Positions 49,914-60,505 of a DNA stretch of 64,000 nucleotides are shown here, one piece after another. Every line of letters starts with the position of its first letter. Positions within the stretch are counted from its first letter, which is position 1. The stretch is from Hybos culiciformis (taxonomy: Eukaryota > Arthropoda > Insecta > Diptera > Hybotidae). A model generated the notes under the pieces. It was not told where the DNA came from and made no database searches. It was given only the letters and a program-made list of their open reading frames with translations. The position numbers were made by a program, and so were the translations under genes. The stretch is from contig OZ023273.1 of the NCBI GenBank assembly GCA_964007475.1, forward strand, positions 5,184,176 through 5,248,175. The letters run 5' to 3'.

Positions 49914-52900
49914 TTTATTTATACGTTTACTTTAAAAAAAATTTGCTATCTTTCTATAATGGCGCTAAATATAAATTGGTGGCAGAATTATTATTATTTT
50001 CTTCAAATTGTCTTCTAAAAACTAAAATTTTTTGAATTTTTATTATATAAAGGGCCAAATTAAAGAATCCAATAAACAAAAATTTGAAGAATAAATTTAT
50101 TAATAAAACTAAGCGTCTGCATTTTTTGATAGCATAATTATTATTATTCTCTCCTATCGAAATGATTTTTATTATAATTAAAATTAATGAATTTATGGAA
50201 ATTTTAAGAAAAATTATTAATTATTGATTTTAATTTATATTAAACTTACCTTAATTAAAAACGGATTTATTTCTAATTATTTATAATTTGTTAATCAAAA
50301 GTTTTTTTGTTATCACTCAATTAAAACACATAACTTAGAAAATAGAATAAGTTTTAAAAATTACATTGAAAATAAATTATTAATTTTTAATCACATTGAT
50401 AAATATATGTTTGCCAATTAGGAAATTTTTTTTATATTTAAAAATATTAATAACATTTTAATTTTATATAAAAATTAGATAATTTCATTTTTATTTGGTT
50501 AGATACAATTTTGTTTCCTATATGTAATATTAGAAGATTATTAGTTAAAAGCACATAATGAAATTTTTAGTTCTTCACAATTCCATGTGCCCTGTAATTT
50601 TAATAAAATATAAAATTTTATTTCATATTATTTTTAAAAATATTAGAGAGAATACCAACCAAGATTTACAATTAAAAAAATTATTTATTATAATTAATTT
50701 TGGAAAGTTTTTTTAAACAAAATTAGATAATAAACCCATCAAAATTACGTTAGATAATGATCATTGAAAATCATAAAATAAATATTTTTAATACTTTGAT
50801 TTGCCTCTTAAAAGAAAAGTGTAAAATTTTGTATTTAATTCTTTAAATCTCATTAATAAAACGTTCTGATCACAAAATTTTAATCAGTAAGTTAGTAAAA
50901 TGAAAATGAGGGTATTCTCTCCTACAGAATAAATGACGAATATTTAAAAATGAGACTAATTTATTAAATTTAATTGTACGGTATTTTATGATGATTTGAT
51001 CATTTAAAATGGAACAAAAAAAGATGTTAAAAATTAGCAAAAATGAGGATAATTTATTAATTTTAATTATACGGTATTTTATGATTTGATTATTAAAATG
51101 GAACAAAAAAGATGTTAAGAATAAAGAATTTATGAAACTATAATTATAAATAAATTATAAATAAAAATTGAGTTAGTTGTAGTTTAAATTTAAATTAACA
51201 TAAAAAATTTTTAATAATATTCTGTTTAACAAGAAATAGTAAAATAAAGGATCAAAAAAAGGATCACCGATGAAAAAAAAAAAAACGAATTGAATGAATA
51301 ACGAAAATAAAATAATTAAATTTTATGATGCAAAAAACATATATTTACAGAAAATTTTAAAAAAATATGGGTGTATAAATTATAAATTGGAGAAATATAT
51401 ATATATCAATAGTGATTTTGTAGCTATCCTTTGGTTCCCTGAGTTTGAACGACACCAATTTTTGTTAAATTCTAACAAACTATAATAATTCTCGTTTTTA
51501 TCCTGTTTTCCATCAAAATTGAAAAAACCAAGTATATATTTTCATTTTATGTTTATCCGTCCGTATGACTGTTTAGTCTAGACATCAGAATCTCAGAGTC
51601 CGGAATCCACAGTTAGAAGCTCTCAACTTTTCAAGGGTCGAAATTATTTTTATACAAAAATTTATTTAATTTTATTTTTTTTTTGTATGTAGATTTCTAA
51701 TAAAGGCACCTAAATAAATTATTATATGCACAAATGGTTCAAGAATTCAAACTGAGGCCTTAAAATTTTCATTATGATTGTTCCATTATCAGAGTTCCAG
51801 AAAATATTTTTAATTGAAATGTTGAAAACGGAATACTTAATTATTATTGTTGTATATTTTATAACTAATAGTAAATAGTTTTCAGCAATGAAATCACGTC
51901 GCGTCCATTCGAATTATCAGAAAAATTTTAATTAACTTATATATTAAATATATTATCAGAATATATTATCAGAAAAATTTTAATTAACATATATATTAAA
52001 TAATTTGTTTTTATTATTTATTATAAAACTAATGTTAAGATTTAGATTTGTTCCAAAAAAAAACAATGTGCAAAACTACATTTTTTAGCAATTAGAATAA
52101 AATAATATTACCTTTGCAAACTTTTTTCCTAAATGTGTATTAATATAACAATTGAATGTGATATATTTTCTTTAAATTAGGTATAACAAAAAAAAGCAAA
52201 AATATTTTTAAGTGAAATAATAATTTATATTTAAATAAATATCTAAATTCTTAAAGAAATAATATAAAAAATGTTCATGCAAGAAATAAGCACGCATATT
52301 AAATAAAACAGAAAAATCAAAATAGTTACAACTAATTATTTTTCGATTACAATTGAACTTTTAATTTAACTATTTCACTAAATGAATAGTATTTATTTTC
52401 ATCTTCAAAATTCTAATAACTCTGGTTCAATTATAAAAAGCAGACGTTTGCAGAATATTTTACAATTTTTAATCAAAATTTTTAGTAAAATAAAATCAAT
52501 CAAACATTTTTTTTATAATATTCGACAAAAATACTACTTTCATATTTTTGAGAATGAATGAATATTAAAAGAAGTTTCACAACATTTTTTATTCCAAATT
52601 TAATAATAATAATATTCAATTAAAAAACAAAACAAATTAAGAGTTGAAACTTCTTGTATAGCAATATGAAAAATAGAATTGTGATTTTAAGCTTTTATCT
52701 AATGTTTGTATAAATTTTTCAAAATTAATTAAAACTAACCAAAAGAATTAAATCTGTAAAAATAGTGTGTAGTTTTCTTAAACAAACATTAATATAAAAT
52801 TGTCGTTCTATTACATAAGATCATTTTTTGTACGAACGAAATAGTTGAGTTAAACAAAATCCTCAATTATAATGAAAATATAAAATATTATGAAAAAAAT

Positions 52901-53701
52901 TTAATTTTTGTTTTTGAAAAAAAAATATACAAAATTAGGTAAAAATTATGCTAAAATATAACTTTTAAATTAAAAAGTGTTATCATCCAATTCGATGTTA
53001 ATTAAATTTCCGCTCTAACGATCAATTTAACATCTCGCTGTCGGTTTGAAAAAACAAATTCTATAATTTATAAAACCTAATCTTCTAAACAAAATTATTC
53101 TATATTTTATTTTTATTAACGTTATTAATTTTATAAACTTTCAAATAATAATTTTGAAAAAAAAAAAAAAAAAATTTGTGAAATATTTTATATTTAATTA
53201 TGGAAAACAAGTTTTAGCGTAAATTTAATAATCGATACAATGATAACAAATTTAGCCTTAATATTAAACTTAAAATATTATAATTTTTTCTTATTATGTA
53301 TCATTAACATGACTTTTTTCGTTAACTGACCTTATCAAATAATATTTAAAATTCAAAAGACAAATTCACAATAAAATGTGTCAACATTTAAACTCAATTC
53401 AAGTAGTTAATAAAATTAATCAATTTAAAACTTTGCAAACCATTGTTAATATTGAAAAATGTTTCTAGATATTAAGTAAGATAATAACAATATACTTATC
53501 ACAAAAAAATACCTAAGTTGTAATCAAATATTAAACAAAACAGTAAAAAAATAAAACGATCAATCAAAACTTCAAAATCAAGAGCTAGGAATGGTTGATG
53601 ATTTTTGACATGTATGATTGATTTCTATGGAATTGAATTTTTCTGAAATTCTATTCTACATAAATGAATTTATTATCATATGATTCTTTGGTTTTAATTA
53701 T
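49914..53701. other. AT-rich stretch with two small direct repeats
   Basis: A roughly 90-bp unit (ACGGTATTTTATGAT, then AAAATGGAACAAAAAA) is tandemly doubled at about 50946-51118. A roughly 48-bp unit (ATTATCAGAAAAATTTTAAT) is doubled at about 51918-52003. No gene is supported. The part just below 53702 is Idh3g 3' UTR. Confidence 0.45.
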
Positions 53702-55965
53702 TTACCAATGAACCCGTTTCTTTGCAAGAATATTTAAAATATTAGCAATCACATCAGTACTTTTTGCACTGCCGCCCACATCTAAAATAAAAATATAATT
53801 GTTATTAAAAAAACATCAAGTAAAGTTTTAATCAAATTTTTGAATATAAATAATATTTTCTTAAGTCATAATAATAATTACTTAAGTCATAAGTCTATTT
53901 CTTCTACTTACCACAAGTGTGAATTTTATCTTCAACCAATGTTTGGTAAACAGCATCGGAAATGATTTGAGCATGATGATTATATCCCAAATGTCTTAAC
54001 ATTTCGACACTAGCATTAATCATAGCAACAGGATTGGCAATGTTTTTTCCAGCAATAGAAGTTCCAGTATTTCGGGTACCAGGCTCAAAAATGGCGTACT
54101 AAAGTCAGTATTAAAGGTGTTAATAGAAATTAAAATAATAAATAAGTAAAATATTTACATAATCTCCGTAATTAGTACCAGATAATAAACCAGCTCCACC
54201 AATCAAACCACAAATAACGTTAGAAGTAATTGTTCCATATAAGTTTGTAAGATTCATGACATCAAACTAAAAAGACACTCGTATTATTTAAGTGTAAAAA
54301 ATTAAAAAAAAACTAAAAACAAAGAATTATGTTTTTATATTTAATAAAGAATTTTAAGTAAAACTGAAATAGCCGCTACAACTTTTCTATTCTATACAAC
54401 AACAATCGAAAATGTTATTATTAGAAATAGGTCAGTAATATTAAAACAGACTTGTGTACTTTACTTTAAAAATTAATGGGGCATAACGCAATATTACGTT
54501 AGATTAAACATTTTTATCTCCATTTGAAAGAGAAAAATGAAATTAAACCGTTTCATCACACTTAATGAAAATGATTTAAGAAAGATCATAAATCATATTC
54601 CTTGAAAACGATATGAAATAACTTACTTGATGAGGATTGGAAACCAGCTGCATACAACAATTATCAATAATCATATTATCGTGTGCAATATTCGGATAAT
54701 CTTTTGAAACTCTATTAGCACATTCCAAAAATAATCCATCAGATAACTTCATAATATTTGCTTTGTGAATTGTTGTAACTTTTTTACGATTATTACTTTT
54801 CGCATATTCGAAAGCAAATCGAGCAACTCGTTCAGCATTATCAATTGTACAGATTTTCATGCTTTCAACGACTCCCTTCACCGATTCATGCTCCAACATA
54901 GCGTATTCACCATCTGTATTCTGTCTAATGATAATAATGTCAACATCTTTATGATGAGCTGGAATACCTGGATATGATTTGCAATGAACAACATTAACAT
55001 ACAAATCTAATTCATTACGAATGGCCACGTTACGTGATGTAGCATCTAATGCTTCAGATTTTGTTTCGATATTGCCTTTAATAGCTATACCATTACGTTT
55101 AATTGATGTGATGGCATAATCCAAGTCGTCATTACCTTCTGTACTAGGATTTACTTCAATAACTTCAAAATCAACTGGTGCTCCAATAAATTTAAAAATA
55201 TCACGTACATATTTCATTAATTCTGGTCCAATGCCACCACCTTAAAATTTAAGAAGAAATGCAACAAATTAGAAAATTATAAATTAGAAAAAAAAAATTC
55301 AAAGGACAATTTTTACCTGGAAGCATCGTTACTGCGTGACGTCCTCCGTATTGAGCATTTGGTATACCTGGGTGTCCAGTCTTGAAAGTAATATAGAGTT
55401 CATTATTTTAGTGAGAAATAAACTTAATGTAAATGTACCTAGTATGCATATAGAATTAAAATATACTGTGCTACATATTTTTCAATGTTTAATTCAAAAA
55501 CTTACGATGTGGTAATTTCAAATAAATTTCATTTATCTACATACCACGTACGTACCAGAAGCCTTTGATATTTTTTACTTTGCGTATGATTACATGCACA
55601 TGATTAAAAAAGTTGGTAACTATTCGTTTTGAATGGCTTGCAGAACCTAAAATCTGATAATGTTTACACCTAAAAGCTGAATATTAAACTTACAATCTTT
55701 TTCTGTACTGTTGCCTTAATATGAGCCTTCTCTTCGCCTTTCTCTTTACCAACCAGCATTGGGTAGCCCTAAAATATGCCAAAAAGAAAAATTTGAAATT
55801 CTATTCTATTTTCTTTTATTAAGATTATGTAATTTTATCAGCATCAGCATTCGATAGGAGCAAAAAAAAAAAAAATCGAATTATGTAAAATTAGATATTT
55901 TCAAAATCTTAACTTACTCTTGTCAATGCCGGTGTTTGAATTAATTTTCTTAATCTTAATGCCAT
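53702..55965 (-). CDS. Idh3g: NAD-dependent isocitrate dehydrogenase, gamma-type regulatory subunit
   Basis: Subunit of the mitochondrial IDH3 hetero-oligomer, which oxidises isocitrate to 2-oxoglutarate with NAD+ in the TCA cycle; gamma-type chains give allosteric control. The seven exons in order are 55965-55918, 55768-55694, 55380-55317, 55240-54627, 54266-54159, 54098-53912 and 53781-53702. All have GT-AG introns and consistent phase, giving 391 residues. Exon 1 encodes a basic targeting start ([10 protein letters not shown]). The body has TMLPGGGIGPE near the start of the fold, [20 protein letters not shown], the IRQNTDGEY loop with YAMLEHESV, the [18 protein letters not shown] strand, [11 protein letters not shown], and [20 protein letters not shown] near the nucleotide site. 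These follow insect gamma-type chains rather than the catalytic alpha chain. Length is normal for the family. Gamma assignment over beta is by motif memory and likely but not proven. Confidence 0.93.
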
Positions 55966-56584
55966 TTATAATAAATTTTTATCCAAGTGTTTTAAAAATA
56001 AATAAAAATAAAAAAAATTTATTTTCGCAAAATAAGTGTTGGTATAATTCCACAAATTTTATGATTTTGTTTTGACACTTCAAAAAAGTTAATCCAAATA
56101 TACCACCGACCAGCTGATCGAAATGTCAAGCAATTGAGATTTTTTCTTTGCGCGAAAATATTCGTGCAACTGAGGTGTGCTAAGAATATCGTCGTTCATG
56201 AAATGCGATTTAATCGAAACATAAATTTTAACTTCCATTAACAATATTAGTGTTTCAAATCAAAAAAAAAAAAACATGCCAGATGAAAAAAATTTCGCAA
56301 ATTTCCTGAGATTTTTCTTGTTCAATATTTTTTTGTTCATAATTTTTCGCCGATATAATAAAAACCTCTAAATTTAGGGAAAGAAAATCCTACTCTGGCA
56401 GCTTTGTTATTAATATTTGAAATTTATGAAAAAAAGTGAAAAAAAGTGTTCACCCGAAAACTTTTTTTTGACATTAAATTACACTAACAAAATACATTAG
56501 GAATTTGAAATTCAGAATTTGAAATTTTTAAATTTTTTTAAGGGTGAAGCACTACTATTGTTGCATTATTATTTTTCCAACCTT
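55966..56584. other. Intergenic, Idh3g promoter side
   Basis: Contains the Idh3g 5' UTR and promoter. No individual site is supported. Confidence 0.4.
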
Positions 56585-57550
56585 ATTCACTTGTTTAAAT
56601 GTCCAAATAGCGCCGCCAATGGCCATTTATGGAACCTAGGAGAACATATAAAATTTTTGGCGCAGTGAAATAAGGCCGCGGGAAATAAGGCCGCGATAGG
56701 TTTTTTGTTGCGGTCTTATTTCATTTTGAAAAATGAAATAAGGCCGCGAAAAAATCCTCGCGGTCTTATTTCATTTTGAAAAATGAAATAAGGCCGCGAA
56801 AAAATCCTCGCGGTCTTATTTCATTTTGAAAAATGAAATAAGACCGCATAAAATTCCTCGCGGCCTTATTTCGTTTTGAAAAATGAAATAAGACCGCGAC
56901 AAAAAAAAAAATTAATCGGAGGGCTAATTTCATTTTGAAAAATGAAATAAGGCCGCGAGGATTTTTTCGCGGCCTTATTTCATTTTGAAAAACGAAATAA
57001 GACCGCGTAATCTTGTGAGGTGAGCACACAGGGCAGGGGGCAGCAGGGCGGCGGGCGGGCGGTTGGTCAGTGGGATTTGCGGCTAACGCCGCAAATCCCA
57101 CTGACCAACCGCCCGCCCGCCGCCCTGCTGCCCCCTGCCCTGTGTGCTCACCTCACAAGATTACGCGGCCTTATTTCGTTTATAAAAATGAAATTAGCCC
57201 TCCGAATAATTGTTTTTTTTTGTCGCGGCCTTATTTCATTTTTCAAAACGAAATAAGGCCGCGAGGAATTTTTTGCGGTCTTATTTCATTTTTCAAAATG
57301 AAATAAGACCGCGAGGATTTTTTCGCGGCCTTATTTCATTTTGAAAAACGAAATAAGGCCGCGAAAAAATCTTCGCGGCCTTATTTCATTTTTCAAAATG
57401 AAATAAGACCGCAACAAAAAAACGTCGCGGCCTTATTTCTTGCGGCCTTATTTCCATCCCCCAAAATTTTTATATTCGTGAAATTTGTTTGAAAATTTTC
57501 GAATTGAAATTTTATTTAAGTTATAATTAATTAGTTAATTAATAAAAATG
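56585..57550 (+). repeat. First copy of a 200-bp module, split by a palindrome insertion
   Basis: Positions 56585-56658 and 57463-57550 together equal the intact module at 57552-57756: TTCACTTGTTTAAATGTCC, CATTTATGGAAC, GAGAACATATAAAA, then GTGAAATTTGT and AATTAATTAGTTAATTAAT. The two module copies are therefore a direct tandem duplication, and the fold-back element landed inside the first one. Confidence 0.75.
56659..57462. mobile_element. Fold-back palindrome, 804 bp, with 9-bp target duplication
   Basis: Flanked on both sides by AAAATTTTT (56650-56658 and 57463-57471). The left arm is 56659-57083 and the right arm 57088-57462, with a 4-base loop (TAAC). Each arm is built from alternating copies of AAATAAGGCCGCG and its complement, separated by TTTCATTTTGAAAAATGAAA, so each unit is itself a small hairpin. 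A GC-rich core (GGGCGGTTGGTCAGTGGGAT) surrounds the centre. Long arms made of internal repeats plus a 9-bp duplication resemble Foldback and Mutator-type elements. No transposase is encoded. All open frames inside are palindrome artefacts. Confidence 0.85.
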
Positions 57551-57551
57551 A

Positions 57552-57756
57552 ATTCACTTGTTTAAATGTCCAAATAGCGCCGCCTATGGCCATTTATGGA
57601 ACGTAGGAGAACATATAAAAATTTTTTTTTCGTGAAATTTGTATGAAAATATGCGATTTGAAATTTTATTTAACTTATAATTAATTAGTTAATTAATAAA
57701 AATGAATAGAAAAAATTTTGAGGTCTGCGGAATATCATTAGCAAACAATTCTATTG
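57552..57756 (+). repeat. Second copy of the 200-bp upstream module
   Basis: Intact copy next to the split one. It ends GGTCTGCGGAATATCATTAG about 195 bp before the BTB-kelch start codon. A third copy lies inverted at 62840-63015, about 130 bp before the NAA38 start codon. Confidence 0.75.
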
Positions 57757-57951
57757 GTAGAAATATTTCCATGCATTTTACTTTTCATCCAAAATAATTC
57801 AAAATTGGGGAATTCAATAACTTCGGCAACCCTGATTAGAGGTATATTTTTATTTTCTCTCAAACCCAAACGTTCAAAAACAGTTCAATTCAAAATAAAT
57901 TGTTCAAACAGTTCAAAATAAAACCAACAGAAATATCTGTCCAGAGGTAAA

Positions 57952-59598
57952 ATGGCAAACAATTTAAATAATTTTAAAGACGAATTTTTTAAGATTTGGC
58001 TTAATGAGGAACAAAATAGAAAGCAAATTATGACTGAGTCTAGAAAGGAGAAAAAATTTTGTGACTTAACTTTGATATTGCCGGATGGTCAGAAATTTGG
58101 AGCTCATAAAATTATACTGTATTCAAGTAGTAAATATTTCCAAGGAATTTTTGATGGTAATTGGAACGAAACTGAAGCTGATACTATTCATTTGGATAAT
58201 AATATTAAAACTGAGATATTTCCATCAATTCTAGAATTCCTCTATACTGGATGGTGTACCAATGTAGAGAAAATGTCATGTGAAACAATATTGTCACTTC
58301 ATCAAACAGCAACATTTCTTCAATTAACAATTTTAAAAGAATTTCTAACTAAAATTTTATTGAATTTATTTTCTTTAGAAAATTCATTGAATATTTGGCG
58401 CCAAAGCTTAATATACGACAATGAGTATTTATGTAAAAATGTATTAATTTTTATTAAAAAAAACTGTTCCAGTTTTTTACAAAAAAATATAAATGAGTTG
58501 AATTTCAGTGAAATAATGACTCTAATGTCAGAAAAGACAGAGAATTGTAATGAAGAAGATCATTATTCTGCTTTAGTGAAATGGATAAAAATAGATTTAA
58601 ATACTCGTAACGATTATATTCAGAATATTCTTGAATTAATAAATTTTTCCAAAATGTCTGGAACATTCATTAAAAACGAAGTACTAAATGATAAACTACT
58701 GCTAACGAATAAATATTTTGTTAAAAAAATTTTAGAATATCGTAACGATATATGCGCTTCACAACAACAACAACGTAAAGATCAATCACCGCGTCAAGCT
58801 GTTGCGAATTTTAAAATAATTGCAATCACCGGAAAATCAATCAATGAAATTGATTTAAACAAAAAAATATTCATTAAAAAACTTGATCATAATATTGATA
58901 AAAATCCGTTTTCAACTAATACCATCGATTTATACAACATTTTGATATCTGGTGAAGGAAATACAACCAAATGTCAATATTATTCTTATCTATATAATTC
59001 ATTTAGATATTTTCCTCCAATGCTCGCAGCAAGATCGCATCATTCTGCTATTCAGTTAGCAGATAAAATTTATTTTTGCGGAGGGGAAAATAATTCTTTT
59101 ACGCAAATATATGACTTAGTGACTGGATTTTCTATTAAAGGCCCTAAATTTAGTTTGCGAAAATGGCAGTATGGTTTGGCGGAGATGGATGGAAGTATTT
59201 ATGCTATGAAAGGCATTGTATCTGTTGGTTCATCTAATATTGAACGTCTTGATCCTCGAGAGGGTTTTTGGGAACAATTAAACAAAAATCTCTTACCCGA
59301 AGAAACTAAAATGATTAAAACCAATTTATGCTCGTTGATATGTTTTATGAAAGATAACTGTTATTATTACGATACAAGAAATCATCAAATATTAAATAAT
59401 TGCTCATATAAAGAATTTAAATTATTTGATGCTGTTAATTATGAACATCAGTATTATATCATGGGAATAAGAACTGATAATAAGTTTTATGGCTTAATGG
59501 CCAATCATGGAAATCCAATTTTGAAAGACTTGAGTTTTCCCACAGAAATACCAACCAGTAACCAATTTCATTTAAATGTTGTCAAACAATATAACTAA
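57952..59598 (+). CDS. BTB-BACK-kelch protein, intronless, 548 aa
   Basis: Kelch-like (KLHL) architecture, the usual substrate adaptors of Cullin-3 ubiquitin ligases. The BTB domain is at about 32-135 (FCDLTLILPDGQKFGAHKII, YFQGIFDGNWNE, ILEFLYTG). The BACK domain is at about 138-262 (LNIWRQSLIYDNEYLCKNVL, then YSALVKWIKID). The C-terminal part (about 340-548) is kelch-like but weak: AARSHHSAIQLADKIYFCGG is a clear blade start, while later blades lack the double glycine (YAMKGI). A six-blade propeller is hard to count, so substrate binding may be altered. The start ATG has a good context (GTAAAATGG), and there is one exon. The lack of introns and the degenerate kelch suggest a retrocopy or a fast-evolving lineage-specific duplicate. 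It lies convergent with NAA38. The substrate is unknown. Confidence 0.88.
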   Translation: MANNLNNFKDEFFKIWLNEEQNRKQIMTESRKEKKFCDLTLILPDGQKFGAHKIILYSSSKYFQGIFDGNWNETEADTIHLDNNIKTEIFPSILEFLYTGWCTNVEKMSCETILSLHQTATFLQLTILKEFLTKILLNLFSLENSLNIWRQSLIYDNEYLCKNVLIFIKKNCSSFLQKNINELNFSEIMTLMSEKTENCNEEDHYSALVKWIKIDLNTRNDYIQNILELINFSKMSGTFIKNEVLNDKLLLTNKYFVKKILEYRNDICASQQQQRKDQSPRQAVANFKIIAITGKSINEIDLNKKIFIKKLDHNIDKNPFSTNTIDLYNILISGEGNTTKCQYYSYLYNSFRYFPPMLAARSHHSAIQLADKIYFCGGENNSFTQIYDLVTGFSIKGPKFSLRKWQYGLAEMDGSIYAMKGIVSVGSSNIERLDPREGFWEQLNKNLLPEETKMIKTNLCSLICFMKDNCYYYDTRNHQILNNCSYKEFKLFDAVNYEHQYYIMGIRTDNKFYGLMANHGNPILKDLSFPTEIPTSNQFHLNVVKQYN

Positions 59599-60505
59599 GG
59601 AAAATAAAATGAAACAAAACTTAGTTAGGTACCTACCAATTTAATTAAGGTAAAAATCAAAAATAATTTTTCTTAATAAAAAAATGTTACTGATTTTATA
59701 ATTCACAAAATTTGTCTTTGTTTTTTTTTTTTTAAACGTTGATTTATTGGTAGGTATCTATAAACAGAGATGATAAAATGTCGCAATTGCATAGCATACT
59801 AAAATTACTGATTTTCTTCGAATATCCTCCAAACATTTTTCATAAGCTAATGCACCAAATGGTATCGAGAATCAATTTGGTCGTCAAAAGTCCATAAATG
59901 GATTTGTTAATTTATGAATTATTTTTTTACTGTACCTACTACAATAATTGTAACACCTAATTAGCACTTAATTTATAATACTAATTTATTGTGCTACATT
60001 CATCGGGACTGCATTTTTTAAAAGTGGCAGGCTAACTGGACGTCATTAGTACCTACTTATTTTTGGGATACCTATACTAATTAAAAATTTACAAAATGGC
60101 GGTGCTAACTTGACGGACATCGAAAATTCATAATATAACATTTTAATAACTCATTTTCTTCTAATTTCTATTTATCTAAGCGTTCTGAATTGGTCAGTTT
60201 TAGAACTTAAATGGCCCGAAATATCGAATAAAATGGAAACTTCGAATGACAAATGAAACTTCTATTGTTTACTACGATGATTTCAAAGTAATAGACAACT
60301 TTTGCTCATAAAATAACGAAAATTTATTTATTTTTTTCAATTTTTTAAGACTACACAATTTATTATCATTGTAAAAAAAATAATTTCTGAAATTTGAGCA
60401 ATAAATATTTTTAAATAATTATAACAATATGTACACTTCAAATTTTAAAAATAAATTATATTATGTAAAATTTTCATTCAATTATAAATATATTAAAATA
60501 AAATT
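59599..60505. other. Gap between convergent BTB-kelch and NAA38
   Basis: Would contain both 3' UTRs. A phrase like GTGGCAGGCTAACTGGACG returns imperfectly near 60103 (TGGCGGTGCTAACTTGACGG). Nothing else seen. Confidence 0.4.

Noticed and set aside
56766..57306. Three open frames of 78-111 codons in the GC-rich palindrome
   Set aside because: They are translations of the AAATAAGGCCGCG hairpin units, are mirrored on both strands, and match no protein pattern.
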